Assembly (NCBI RefSeq): GCF_040744945.1
Contig: NZ_CP160453.1
Coordinates: forward strand, 5,394,001-5,458,000
DNA length: 64,000 nt
From: Saccharothrix sp. HUAS TT1
GTDB taxonomy: Bacteria > Actinomycetota > Actinomycetes > Mycobacteriales > Pseudonocardiaceae
Reading direction: 5' to 3'
The translations under genes were made by a program, and so were the position numbers. Shown piece after piece: positions 8,168 to 16,594 of the stretch (position 1 is the first letter of the stretch; every line of letters begins with the position of its first letter). A model generated the notes under the pieces. The model had not been told where the DNA came from, did no database searches, and saw nothing but the letters and a program-made list of their open reading frames with translations.

Positions 8168-9358
8168 TCAGAGCGGGCCGTCCGGCCGCCGCCCGCTCGC
8201 CACGGCCGCCACCTGCTCGGGGGTGAACGGGGGGTCGAGCAGGTCCGCCCGCTGGGCGTGGCAGCGGAACATGTCCGCGATGTAGTGCATCCGGTCGGGC
8301 AAGTCGGACCAGTCCCGCGTGGCGGTGTCGAGCAGGCTGTCAGCGGTCGGGTCGACCGCCTTGAGCAGCGCCAGCAGCTCGGGGTGCGACAACCTCGCCA
8401 GCAGCGGCGGGAACCGCGCGGGCAGGTCCTCGCCCAGGTCGAGCACTTCGCCGCCGGGCAGCGCCATCGTCATCAGGTGCTCGGTGACCGCCCGGCGCAC
8501 CAGGGCGCGGGCGTGGTCGGCCAACCGCTCGGTCGCGGCCCGGACGGGCGTGCGGCGGCCGAGCACGGTCAGCAGCACCCGGCGCAGCCACCTGACCACC
8601 CGGTTGCCCGGCAGGACCAGGTCGAGCAGCCGCCGTTCCAGCTCCTCCGGGTCGATGACGGGCGCCTCCATCGCGGCCGTGATCTCGGGTTGCAGCCGGG
8701 TCTGCTCGTGCAGGCCGACCTCGATGTTGGCCAGCAGCAGCAGTTCCGCCCGCTCCTTCGGGTCGGTGGCGAACCTGGCGTGGTGGTAGCGGGTGAACGC
8801 CTGCCTCAGGTAGCGCTGCCCCTCGGGCGGCTCACCGGGTCGCAGCGAGTCGCGGAACCGCGCGATGCGGTCCTCGTCGACCTCCTCGGCGTCGGCGAAC
8901 TCGGCCAGGAACCGGGCGAACTCGCGGGCGACCTCCTCGAAGACCTTGAGGTTCCCCCGCGCCGCCGCCTCGCCGGCCGCGTCCAGCCGCGCGGTCGCCA
9001 GGACGGCCTGGCGCACCAACCGCCCGCCGTCGTCCAGCACCCGCCGCGGCACCGCGAGCCGCAGGCTCCGGACGACCACCTCGACCAGCGCCGCCGTCTC
9101 GGGCGACTCCAACCGCCGCCGCAGGTCCTCCTGCCGGATCGTCCGGCCGACCTGCTTCGACGCCCACACCGCGAACGTGCACCAGTTGGCCGCCCCGCCG
9201 GTGACCGCCGCCAGCTCCCGGGACAGCTCGTGGTAGCAGTGCGTGATCTGGAGGTTCCGGACGACGGCCTCCGGCCGCGCGGCGATCCGCTCGACGTCGG
9301 CCACCGTCGGCGGGACGCCGCCGACCGACTCGCGCACGTCCTCACTGGCTCGGGTCAT
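8168..9358 (-). CDS. Conserved-looking protein of unknown function
   Basis: 396 residues, rich in Arg, Ala and Leu, predicted mostly alpha-helical and soluble; no signal peptide or membrane segment. I recognise no enzyme motif. Distinct features are a segment with THCYHELSRELA followed by ANWCTFAVWASKQVG (about residues 40-70), and long amphipathic helices, including a basic stretch VVRWLRRVLLTVLGRRTP near residue 255. Third-position GC is high and GGAAGG lies upstream of the ATG, so it is a real gene. It is last in a minus-strand series: glycosyltransferase fusion, acyl-CoA ligase, this gene, with gaps of 63 and 73 bp. That link to the NRPS cluster is by position only. Confidence 0.75.
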   Translation of the reverse strand: MTRASEDVRESVGGVPPTVADVERIAARPEAVVRNLQITHCYHELSRELAAVTGGAANWCTFAVWASKQVGRTIRQEDLRRRLESPETAALVEVVVRSLRLAVPRRVLDDGGRLVRQAVLATARLDAAGEAAARGNLKVFEEVAREFARFLAEFADAEEVDEDRIARFRDSLRPGEPPEGQRYLRQAFTRYHHARFATDPKERAELLLLANIEVGLHEQTRLQPEITAAMEAPVIDPEELERRLLDLVLPGNRVVRWLRRVLLTVLGRRTPVRAATERLADHARALVRRAVTEHLMTMALPGGEVLDLGEDLPARFPPLLARLSHPELLALLKAVDPTADSLLDTATRDWSDLPDRMHYIADMFRCHAQRADLLDPPFTPEQVAAVASGRRPDGPL

Positions 9359-9431
9359 CGACGCCGACCTTCCTGTCCCGGGGTTCCTGCCCTGTTGGTC
9401 GTCACGGGGGCGGAGAACGTGACACCCCGGT

Positions 9432-10883
9432 TCAGGACTCCCAGGTCCGCACGACGTGCCGGCGCAACTTGCCCGAGCCGGTGCGCGGCAGGGCGGGGAC
9501 GAAGGCGACCTTGCGCGGCACCTTGTACGGGGTCAGGTGGTCGCGGGCCAGGGTGAGGAGGGCGTCGGCCAGGGCGTCGTCCGCCAGGGGGCCGTCGGCG
9601 CGGACGACGTGGGCGCGCAGGTGGACCGAGCCGTCGGCGTCGGTGGTGGCGGAGACGGCGGCCTCGCGGACCTGCGGGTGGCCGGTCAGGAGGTGTTCGA
9701 CCTCCAGCGGGTGGACCTTGATGCCGCCCACGTTCTCGATGTCGTCCAGCCTGCCGGTGACGCGGACGAAGCCGTCGGCGTCGATCGAGGCCAGGTCGCC
9801 GCTGGCGTACCAGTCGTCGGTGCGCTTCGCCGTGCCGTCCTCGTGGACGCCGAGGGTGACGGTCGGGCCGCGCAGCTCCAGCCGGCCGACGACGTCCGGT
9901 CCGACCGGGTCGCCCCCGTCGTCCACGACGCGCACCTCGAACGGCGGCAGCGCGCGGCCCACCGTGCCGACCCGGCGGGCGGTCGGGGTGTTGTGGGTGA
10001 ACGCCTGCCCGGCCTCGGTGGAACCGATGCCGTTGAGCAGGCGGTCGCCCAGCACCTCCATCAGCCGCTCCTCCAGCGACTCCACCAGCACCTCGCCCCC
10101 GGTGGCGGCGACGCGGAGGTTGGCCAGCCGGTCCGCGCCGGGGTGGGCGATGAGCTTGCTGTAGAACGTCGGCACGGCGAACAGCGCGGTCACGTCGTAC
10201 TTGTCCACGATCGCCAGCACGTCGTCCACCAGCGGGGCGTGCGGGTTCAGCACCACGTGGCACCCGCTGAACAGCGGGAAGACCAGGGAGTTGATCAGGC
10301 CGTAGGAGAAGTACATCTTGGACACCGAGTGCACGACGTCGGTCGGCCCGAGGTCGAGCGCGGCCACGGCGAAGGACCGGTGGTGGGTGGCCGGGTCGCC
10401 GTGCAGTCGCGGGCACAGCCGCGGCACGCCCGTGGTGCCCGAGGTGAACGTGGCGTACACCTGGTCGTCCGAGGCGCGCGGCGTGACCGGGACCGGCGGG
10501 CCGCCGTCCAGTTCGGCGAACGTGGTCACCGGGAAGGCGGTCGTCGGGATCGCGTCGGCGGCGCGGCGCACGACCAGCGCGGGCCGGGCGGCTGCCAGCA
10601 CCTGGCGCAGCTCGTCGGGGTGCAGCCGGGGGTTGAGCGGGACGGCCACCGCGCCGGCGTGCGCCGCGCCCAGGAAGGTCAGCACGAAGTCCGGCCCGTC
10701 GTCGAGCACGAGCGCCACCCGGTCGCCGGCCCGCACGCCGGCGCGGACCAGCGCGCCGGCCACCCGCGCCGCGCCCTCGTACACGTCGGCGTGCGTCAGC
10801 ATGGCGCCGTCGACCTCGTAGGCCGGGCGGTCCAGCCACCCTCCGGCGTCGGCTCCGGCGCGCAGCGCTTCGACCAGGTTCAT
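9432..10883 (-). CDS. Acyl-CoA ligase / AMP-binding enzyme (benzoate-CoA ligase-like)
   Basis: 483 residues of the ANL superfamily. Visible motifs: TSGTTGVP (P-loop-like A3, near residue 170), GIGSTEAGQ (A5), YASGDLASID (A7), GRLDDIENVGGIKVHP (A8) and the C-terminal RTGSGKLRRH with the catalytic lysine. The sequence around SVSKMYFSYGL and NGIGSTEAG resembles benzoate/4-hydroxybenzoate-CoA ligases more than fatty-acyl ligases. It would activate a carboxylic acid to an acyl adenylate, then to a CoA or carrier thioester. In this cluster it could supply an aryl or acyl starter to the NRPS, perhaps to the carrier protein without its own A domain; that is inference. GGGAGA precedes the ATG. Confidence 0.85.
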   Translation of the reverse strand: MNLVEALRAGADAGGWLDRPAYEVDGAMLTHADVYEGAARVAGALVRAGVRAGDRVALVLDDGPDFVLTFLGAAHAGAVAVPLNPRLHPDELRQVLAAARPALVVRRAADAIPTTAFPVTTFAELDGGPPVPVTPRASDDQVYATFTSGTTGVPRLCPRLHGDPATHHRSFAVAALDLGPTDVVHSVSKMYFSYGLINSLVFPLFSGCHVVLNPHAPLVDDVLAIVDKYDVTALFAVPTFYSKLIAHPGADRLANLRVAATGGEVLVESLEERLMEVLGDRLLNGIGSTEAGQAFTHNTPTARRVGTVGRALPPFEVRVVDDGGDPVGPDVVGRLELRGPTVTLGVHEDGTAKRTDDWYASGDLASIDADGFVRVTGRLDDIENVGGIKVHPLEVEHLLTGHPQVREAAVSATTDADGSVHLRAHVVRADGPLADDALADALLTLARDHLTPYKVPRKVAFVPALPRTGSGKLRRHVVRTWES

Positions 10884-10946
10884 CCCAGTGCTCTCCCTGC
10901 TCGGTCCCGCCCGTGCTCGCGGGCGGGGGACGTCTTGCGGACGGCG

Positions 10947-12701
10947 TCAGCGGTCGGCCGGCCGGGTCGCGGCCGACTCCGCGCGCCACGCCCGCACCGC
11001 GTCGAACACCCCGGCGGTGGCCTCCAGGCACGTCAGCGGCGCGGGACCACCGCGCAGCGCGCCGAGGAAGTCCGCCCCGGCTGTGGGTGACGCGACGAGG
11101 TCGGCGGTCAGCACGCCGCCGTCGCCGGTGATGGTGAGGTGGAGCCGGGGTTCGCCCCGGCCCAGCTCGACCGTTCCGCTCAGGGTTCCGGCGGACGCGG
11201 TGGCCCGCACGCGGTCGTGCGTCGCGGTGGTGGTGCGGAGGTCGGTGACGGGGGCGCCGAGCACGCGTTCGAGCGCGTCGAGCGCGTCGGGGCCGAGGTC
11301 GGCGACGAGGTCGTGGCCGGTGGGGTGGTCCAGGCGCAGCGCGAAGCCGCGCGGGGCGCCGGCGTCGCCCCCGGTGATGGCTTTGTTCAGCGCGGTCAGG
11401 TCCGGGTGGTGGGCCCAGGGCAGGTCGACCGAACAGCGGCCCGGCGCCCGGCGGGCGGCTTCGACCAGGGCGGGGAGGTCGTCCAGGGCCGGCTTGGCGA
11501 GCAGGACGTGCAGGCCCCGGCGCAACGCGGTCAGCACCGCGCCGGTGTTCGGCGCGTGGACCAGGACGCCCTCGGCGGGCACCGTTTCGACCAGGTGGGT
11601 GCTGTCGCGCAGGGCCCAGGGCGCGTCGTGGGCGCGGGCGGCGGTCAGCAACGCGCGCGAATCGGGATCGGCCACGCCGACCACCCGAACCCCGCGCAGG
11701 CCCGCCACCGGCAGGGCGCCGGCTCCGGAGCCCGCGTCTCCCGCGCCGAGCACCAGGAGCCGCACGTCCGCCGGCTCCCCGGTGGCCAGCGCGCCGTCGC
11801 TGGCGAAGAAGCTCAAGTCGGCCGACCCGACCTCGGCGTCCGCCGACACCGACACCAGGGGCCGGTCCAGGTCGCTGTAGTCCTTCCGCACCGGAACCCA
11901 CTCCAGCGCCTCCGCCGGGTGCGACGGCCCCGCCGCGAACAGCTCGGCCCACCGGCTGCGGATCACCCGCGTGTGGCGCTTCCAGATCGGCAGCTTGTCG
12001 TGCCCGACGTGGTTGAACGTGGTGCCCTCGAAGTGCCGCACCGCCACCGACCCGACGTACCGAAGCCGCTCGCCGTCGGCGCGCAGCCGGCAGCACAGGT
12101 CGACGTCCTCGCACAGCGACACCGGGTCGAACGACACGTCGAACCCGCCCACCCGCCGGAACGAGCTGTGCCGGACCATCAGCGCGGCCGTGGGCGCCCA
12201 GCTCTGCTCGCGGTGCTCCCGGTGCGCGGCGGTCAGCGGCTGCCCGCGCCCGACCGGCCCGATGCGGCCGTCGGAGGTGGACGCGCCGCCCGCGCACTGC
12301 ACGAGCCCGCTGTCACCGGGGTAGAGCAGCAGCGGCGACACGCCGCCCAGACCGGGGTCGGCGGCCAGCTCGGCGGCCAGCACCTCGACGACGTCCGGGT
12401 CGTCCACGAGCACGTCGTTGTCCAGGAACAGCAGGTACTCGCCGCGGGCGGCGGCCGCGCCGACGTTGCGCCGTTCGCTGCCGCCGCGGTCGTCCTCGTG
12501 GCGCAGCACCACGAGCGGGCGGGGGTGGTCCAGGGCGGCCAGGTGCTCGGCGGTGCCGTCGTCGGAGCCGTTGTCCACCACGACGACCTCGAAGTCACCG
12601 GACGCGCGGGCCAGCGAGTCCAGGGCCCTGCGCGTGTGCTCCAGGCGGTTGCGGACCAGCATGACGACCGAGACCAGGCCCGGTACCAGGGTCGGGTTCA
12701 C
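10947..12701 (-). CDS. Family 2 glycosyltransferase fused to a Gfo/Idh-like domain
   Basis: 584 residues with two parts. Residues ~10-275 are a GT-A family 2 glycosyltransferase: VSVVMLVRNRLEHTRRAL, VVVVDNGSDDGT, FLDNDVLVDD (DxD-like metal site) and an acidic LCEDVDLCCRLR catalytic region. From ~310 onward the chain resembles the Gfo/Idh/MocA fold, with VVGVADPDSR as cofactor strand and GLHVLLAKPAL where true oxidoreductases usually have EKP, so the lysine is kept but the glutamate is lost. I chose GTG at 12701 because GAAGGG lies 7 nt upstream; an ATG 60 bp further up would add an unlikely leader. It is first in a minus-strand operon with the acyl-CoA ligase. Donor and acceptor are unknown. 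Confidence 0.8.
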   Translation of the reverse strand: MNPTLVPGLVSVVMLVRNRLEHTRRALDSLARASGDFEVVVVDNGSDDGTAEHLAALDHPRPLVVLRHEDDRGGSERRNVGAAAARGEYLLFLDNDVLVDDPDVVEVLAAELAADPGLGGVSPLLLYPGDSGLVQCAGGASTSDGRIGPVGRGQPLTAAHREHREQSWAPTAALMVRHSSFRRVGGFDVSFDPVSLCEDVDLCCRLRADGERLRYVGSVAVRHFEGTTFNHVGHDKLPIWKRHTRVIRSRWAELFAAGPSHPAEALEWVPVRKDYSDLDRPLVSVSADAEVGSADLSFFASDGALATGEPADVRLLVLGAGDAGSGAGALPVAGLRGVRVVGVADPDSRALLTAARAHDAPWALRDSTHLVETVPAEGVLVHAPNTGAVLTALRRGLHVLLAKPALDDLPALVEAARRAPGRCSVDLPWAHHPDLTALNKAITGGDAGAPRGFALRLDHPTGHDLVADLGPDALDALERVLGAPVTDLRTTTATHDRVRATASAGTLSGTVELGRGEPRLHLTITGDGGVLTADLVASPTAGADFLGALRGGPAPLTCLEATAGVFDAVRAWRAESAATRPADR

Positions 12702-12720
12702 AGAGGGCCCTTCACCGATG

Positions 12721-12924
12721 GGATCGTTCCGACGCTGCTCGTCGCCGCGCCCATCGAGCACGACTGGGGGTGGTGGGTGCCCGTGCGCGGCGTGACATCA
12801 CGCGACCGCCCCACGGGTCGTCCGGTCCACTATGGTGGGGATCGACCACTTCCGGATCAGTGGCGGCCGTGCGGATGACCTGAGGACAACTCGCCTCCCG
12901 GCGAGCTGGATCGTTCCGGCGCTG
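12721..12924 (+). repeat. Pair of near-identical 17-mers in a divergent promoter
   Basis: GGATCGTTCCGACGCTG at 12721-12737 recurs at 12908-12924 with a single A-to-G change. The copies lie inside the 283-bp divergent region between the glycosyltransferase fusion (start 12701) and the hydrolase gene (start 12985). The core GGATCGTTCC is partly self-complementary. It is a possible binding site for one regulator on both promoters. Confidence 0.4.
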
Positions 12925-12984
12925 AGCGTAGGTGCTGCCCGACGGGTGCGCCAGCACGTGAATCGGACTTCCGAAGGGGTAATC

Positions 12985-13845
12985 GTGGAAGACCTCGCGC
13001 GGAACTCCCATTCCCGGTACGAACCGCGCCCGCCCGCCGATCCGGAACAACCGGGAGAGCCCATTCGAACGGCATTGTTCTGCCACGCGGCGGGTTTCAC
13101 CGGTCGGGTCTGGCGATCGGCCGTGGGGGAACTGCGGACGCCGGTGCGCGCGGTCGCCCCGGACCTGCGCGGCCACGGTTCCGCGGCGCCGCTGGCCGAG
13201 GACGCGGACTGGGGCGTGTTCGCCGACGACGTCCTCGCCGAGGCTCGCGCGCTCGGTCCGGGCCCGCTGATCGGCGTGGGCCACTCGTTGGGCGGCACGG
13301 CCCTGCTGCTCGCCGAGGCCCGCGCGCCGGGCACGTTCGACCTGATCACCTGCTTCGAGCCGATCCTGGCCACCCACCACGACCCGGCGTTCGCCGAGGC
13401 GGCGGCCCGGCGGCGCGCGGTGTTCGCGTCCCGGGCCGAAGCCCTCGCCCGCTACTCGACCCGACCGCCGTTGTCGCTGCTCGCGCCGGACGTCCTCGTC
13501 GACTACGTGGACTCCGGCCTGGTCGCCGACCCGGACGGCGGGCTGCGGCTGTGCTGCCCACCCTCGGTGGAGGCGCAGCTGTTCCGGACGGCGACCTCGG
13601 CGCCGTGGCGGGAGGCGCTGCCGGAGGTGCGCTGCCCGACGATCTTCCTGCGCGGCGGCGAGTCGGTCGTGGTGACCGCGGAATCGCTCGCGGCGGCCTG
13701 CGCCGAGCTGCCCGCGGGCCGGGTGCGGGAAGTGCCGGGACTGGACCACCTGGGTCCGCTGACCCGACCGGGCGCGTTCGCGGGGGTCCTCGATTCGATC
13801 TTCGCGGAGTTCGGCGCGCTCGCGCCCGGCCGTTCACGACCGTGA
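12985..13845 (+). CDS. Alpha/beta hydrolase
   Basis: 286 residues of the alpha/beta-hydrolase fold. It has the oxyanion segment FCHAAGFTGRVW, the DLRGHG loop, the nucleophile elbow GVGHSLGG (Ser in GHSLG), an acid candidate in RGGESVV and the catalytic histidine in GLDHLGP near the C-terminus. It is probably an esterase, lactonase or type II thioesterase-like enzyme. Start chosen as GTG 12985 with GAAGGGG 5 nt upstream; an earlier in-frame start lacks a ribosome site and would add 51 non-conserved residues. It is divergent from the glycosyltransferase operon, so its membership in the NRPS cluster is uncertain. A cytoplasmic location is likely (no signal peptide). Confidence 0.8.
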   Translation: MEDLARNSHSRYEPRPPADPEQPGEPIRTALFCHAAGFTGRVWRSAVGELRTPVRAVAPDLRGHGSAAPLAEDADWGVFADDVLAEARALGPGPLIGVGHSLGGTALLLAEARAPGTFDLITCFEPILATHHDPAFAEAAARRRAVFASRAEALARYSTRPPLSLLAPDVLVDYVDSGLVADPDGGLRLCCPPSVEAQLFRTATSAPWREALPEVRCPTIFLRGGESVVVTAESLAAACAELPAGRVREVPGLDHLGPLTRPGAFAGVLDSIFAEFGALAPGRSRP

Positions 13846-13981
13846 ACCCCGAATTGCCCCGCTTTTGTTCACCGTTGTGAATGTCGGGCTGTTCGCCGTT
13901 CACATATTGCGAGCCCGGCGGCCCCTGAGTTAACGTGCCTGGGATCGCTCCCAGGCGTTTTCGCAGTTCAGGGACGTGAAC
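13832..13981. promoter_or_regulatory. Three copies of a GTTCAC-N4-GTGAAC palindrome
   Basis: GTTCACGACCGTGAAC (13832-13847, perfect, overlapping the hydrolase stop codon), GTTCACCGTTGTGAAT (13867-13882) and GTTCAGGGACGTGAAC (13966-13981). Lone half-sites such as GTTCGCC and GTTCAC fall between them. Position upstream of the pectate lyase suggests binding sites of a dimeric regulator of that gene. Confidence 0.55.
13940..13953. promoter_or_regulatory. CebR/CelR-like operator box upstream of pectate lyase
   Basis: TGGGATCGCTCCCA differs by one base from TGGGAGCGCTCCCA, the operator of the LacI-family cellulolysis regulators CebR/CelR of actinomycetes. It is the core of an 8-bp-stem hairpin (13937-13956) followed by GTTTT, so it could instead terminate the hydrolase transcript. 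Both uses are possible. It lies about 117 bp before the pectate lyase ATG. Confidence 0.5.
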
Positions 13982-14070
13982 CGGCGCGTGTCGCAACCCG
14001 CGCCGGTCGCCTCCGGAATTCCCGGAATTGTCGACGCCGTCTTCCCTGCCACGACACAGGAGAGCCCACG

Positions 14071-15627
14071 ATGAGATTGACACCGCTTGCCGCCGGCGTC
14101 GCCTTGGCCGCGGGCGTCGTCCTGGCGTCACCGCTGTCCGCAGCGGGCGCCGCGACCACGCACCACGAGGCCGAGACGTCGCCCGCCGTCTGCACGGGCG
14201 CCGTCGAGTCCAACTGGCCGGGCTACTCCGGCGCCGGGTTCTGCAACGGCGACAACGCGACCGGCGCGCACGTCCAGTTCACCGTGACCGCGGCGGCCGC
14301 GGGCACCGCGACGCTGGCCGTGCGGTTCGCCAACGGCACCACCACCGGCCGTCCCGCGAACCTCCTCGTCAACGGCACGACCGCGCAGTCGGTGCCGTTC
14401 GAGGGCACGGGCGCGTGGAGCACCTGGGCCACCAGGACGCTGACCGTGAACGTCACCGCGGGCAGCAACACGATCCGGCTCAGCCCGACCACCTCGGCCG
14501 GCCTGCCGAACGTCGACTACCTCGACTTCACCTCCGACGGCACCACGCCGCCCACGGGCACGACGCTGTACGCGGCGCCGAACGGCTCCGACAGCGCGGC
14601 GGGGACGCAGGCGGCGCCGACCACGCTCACCTCGGCCATCTCCCGCATCGCCCCCGGCGGCACGATCTACCTGCGCGGCGGCACGTACCGCCAGGCGCAG
14701 ACCGTCACCATCCCGCAGGGCAGCAACGGCACCGCGTCCGACCGGACGGAGCTGTTCGCCTACCCGGGCGAGACGCCGGTGCTGAACTTCTCCGCGCAGG
14801 CCGAGGACCCGGCGAACCGCGGCCTGGCCGTGAACGGGAACCACTGGCACGTCAGGGGCGTCGTGGTCGAGCGCGCCGGTGACAACGGCATCTTCGTCGG
14901 CGGCAGCAACAACGTCTTCGAGCGCACGGTCACCCGCTTCAACCGCGACACCGGCCTGCAGCTGTCGCGGATGCTGTCCAGCACGCCGCAGAGCCAGTGG
15001 CCCGCCAACAACCTGATCCTCAGCGCGGAGTCGCACGACAACGCCGACTCCGACGGCGAGGACGCCGACGGGTTCGCCGCGAAGCTCACCTCCGGGCCGG
15101 GCAACGTGTTCCGCTACGCCGTGGCGCACAACAACATCGACGACGGCTGGGACCTGTACACCAAGACCGACACCGGTCCCATCGGCGCGGTGACCGTCGA
15201 GGACTCGCTGGCGTACGAGAACGGCACGCTGAGCGACGGTTCCCAGGCGGGCAACGGCGACCGCAACGGCTACAAGCTCGGCGGCGAGGACATCGGCGTC
15301 AACCACGTCATCCGCCGCAACATCGCCCACGACAACGGCAAGCACGGCTTCACGTACAACCGCAACCTCGGCACGATGACCGTGTCGGACAACGTCAGCA
15401 TCGACAACGGCGAGCGCAACTTCAACTTCGACGGCGGCTCGTCGGTCTTCCGCGGCAACACCTCGTGCCGCAGCGGCAGCGGGACCAACGACCGGACGAT
15501 CGGCAACGCCGACTCGACCAACCAGTTCTGGTCGGGCTCCAACGGCTCCCGGTGCGCTTCCTACTCCGGCGGCCTGAACTGGTCCTACGCGTCGGACGGC
15601 AGGCTGGTCGTCACCTTCGGCGGGTGA
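14071..15627 (+). CDS. Secreted pectate lyase, polysaccharide lyase family 9, with N-terminal CBM
   Basis: 518 residues. Residues 1-28 are a Sec signal peptide (MRLTPLAAGVALAAGVVLAS). Residues ~31-150 (HHEAETS...VDYLDF) are a beta-sandwich carbohydrate-binding module of the CBM6/CBM35 type. From ~165 a right-handed parallel beta-helix follows with the PL9 signatures DADGFAAKL, GPGNVFR and NNIDDGWDLYTK; in PL9 enzymes the acidic cluster binds Ca2+ and a lysine acts as base. It cleaves polygalacturonan by beta-elimination outside the cell. GGAGAG precedes the ATG. It is a single-gene unit, with candidate operators upstream and a 17-bp terminator downstream shared with the convergent xylanase. 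Confidence 0.9.
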   Translation: MRLTPLAAGVALAAGVVLASPLSAAGAATTHHEAETSPAVCTGAVESNWPGYSGAGFCNGDNATGAHVQFTVTAAAAGTATLAVRFANGTTTGRPANLLVNGTTAQSVPFEGTGAWSTWATRTLTVNVTAGSNTIRLSPTTSAGLPNVDYLDFTSDGTTPPTGTTLYAAPNGSDSAAGTQAAPTTLTSAISRIAPGGTIYLRGGTYRQAQTVTIPQGSNGTASDRTELFAYPGETPVLNFSAQAEDPANRGLAVNGNHWHVRGVVVERAGDNGIFVGGSNNVFERTVTRFNRDTGLQLSRMLSSTPQSQWPANNLILSAESHDNADSDGEDADGFAAKLTSGPGNVFRYAVAHNNIDDGWDLYTKTDTGPIGAVTVEDSLAYENGTLSDGSQAGNGDRNGYKLGGEDIGVNHVIRRNIAHDNGKHGFTYNRNLGTMTVSDNVSIDNGERNFNFDGGSSVFRGNTSCRSGSGTNDRTIGNADSTNQFWSGSNGSRCASYSGGLNWSYASDGRLVVTFGG

Positions 15628-15633
15628 GCGCGG

Positions 15634-15672
15634 ACGCGCGTGCGCCGCTCACGTCGAGCGGCGCACGCGCGT
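15634..15672. terminator. Bidirectional terminator
   Basis: A perfect 17-bp stem (ACGCGCGTGCGCCGCTC and complement) around a 5-nt loop, between the convergent pectate lyase and xylanase genes. Confidence 0.85.
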
Positions 15673-15688
15673 CGTGCCCGTGCCGGGG

Positions 15689-16369
15689 TCAGCTCACCGT
15701 GATGTTCGAGTTGCCGCTGCTCCGGTAGCCCTCGGTCGCCATGATCATGTAGTACCGGAAGCCGCCCAGCTGCATCCCGGCCCGCGACCACGCGTCGAAG
15801 TGGTTGCCGGTGGTGATGGTGCCGCCGGTCTTCTTCTGCTGCCGGACGCTCCAGAACTGCGGGAACGTCTTCGTGCCCTCGACCGACGGCGCGTTGTACC
15901 GCATCGTGTGGTAGATGTCGTACGTGCCGCCGTCGCTGGTGACCGTGCCCCGGTGCGTGCCGGTCGGCCGGTAGTCGCCCCAGTTGTCCACGATGTAGTA
16001 CTCGACCAGCGGGTTGGACGTCCACCCGTACAGGCAGAGGTAGCCGTTGCCGGACGGGTTGAAGCTGCCCGAGTAGCGCACCGTCCGCCGGCTGCCGGTG
16101 CTCCAGCCCTTGCCGCACACGAAGTTGCCGGTGTTCCGCCACGAGGTGCTGTACTGGCCGCCCGAGCCCATCGTCATGGAGACGGTGTTCTGCGCGTCGG
16201 TCCAGAACGAGTAGTAGTAGCCGTTGTGGGTGCCGGTCTGGTTCGTGGTGACGGTCTGGGCGTTGGCGGTGCCGGGCAGGATCAGCCCGGACCCGACCGC
16301 GGCCAGCGCGCCGGCACCGCCGAGGAACAACCTGCGGCTGATCGGGTGAGCGGGGGCGTTGTCTTCCAT
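15689..16369 (-). CDS. Secreted endo-1,4-beta-xylanase, GH11
   Basis: 226 residues. The N-terminus carries a twin-arginine signal ([10 protein letters not shown], then a hydrophobic run to about residue 37). The mature part is a single GH11 jelly roll: [23 protein letters not shown], then the nucleophile Glu123 in [10 protein letters not shown] and the acid/base Glu213 in ATEGYRSSG. No binding module is attached. It hydrolyses internal beta-1,4 bonds of xylan outside the cell. The length is normal for the family. GGAGGAAG lies 8 nt before the ATG. The upstream region carries three copies of TTGCGAAA. Tat export rather than Sec is known for some Streptomyces xylanases. Confidence 0.95.
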   Translation of the reverse strand: MEDNAPAHPISRRLFLGGAGALAAVGSGLILPGTANAQTVTTNQTGTHNGYYYSFWTDAQNTVSMTMGSGGQYSTSWRNTGNFVCGKGWSTGSRRTVRYSGSFNPSGNGYLCLYGWTSNPLVEYYIVDNWGDYRPTGTHRGTVTSDGGTYDIYHTMRYNAPSVEGTKTFPQFWSVRQQKKTGGTITTGNHFDAWSRAGMQLGGFRYYMIMATEGYRSSGNSNITVS

Positions 16370-16510
16370 CGGTGTGCTTCCTCCTCATTGAGGTCAGCGG
16401 GAGGCCACCCGTGCGGTACGACTCCGGGGGCCGCCGTGGTCGCATTCACGACCGATCGATGCAGACAGTGTTCGGCCGACTCCGCCGAGTTGTCAACGAT
16501 TATCGTAACC

Positions 16511-16573
16511 TTGCGAAAACACCCCGGTCGAATTGCGAAACAGTTTGTGGCCGGGTTCGCGGGTATTGCGAAA
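16511..16573 (+). repeat. Three TTGCGAAA direct repeats upstream of the xylanase
   Basis: Identical octamers at 16511-16518, 16533-16540 and 16566-16573, with start-to-start distances of 22 and 33 bp, about two and three helical turns. A palindrome ACGATTATCGT (centre near 16502) lies just beside the first copy. They sit 140-205 bp upstream of the xylanase start, in unusually AT-rich sequence, and are likely regulatory. Confidence 0.5.
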
Positions 16574-16594
16574 AGCGTTCGGGGAATGTGAGCC

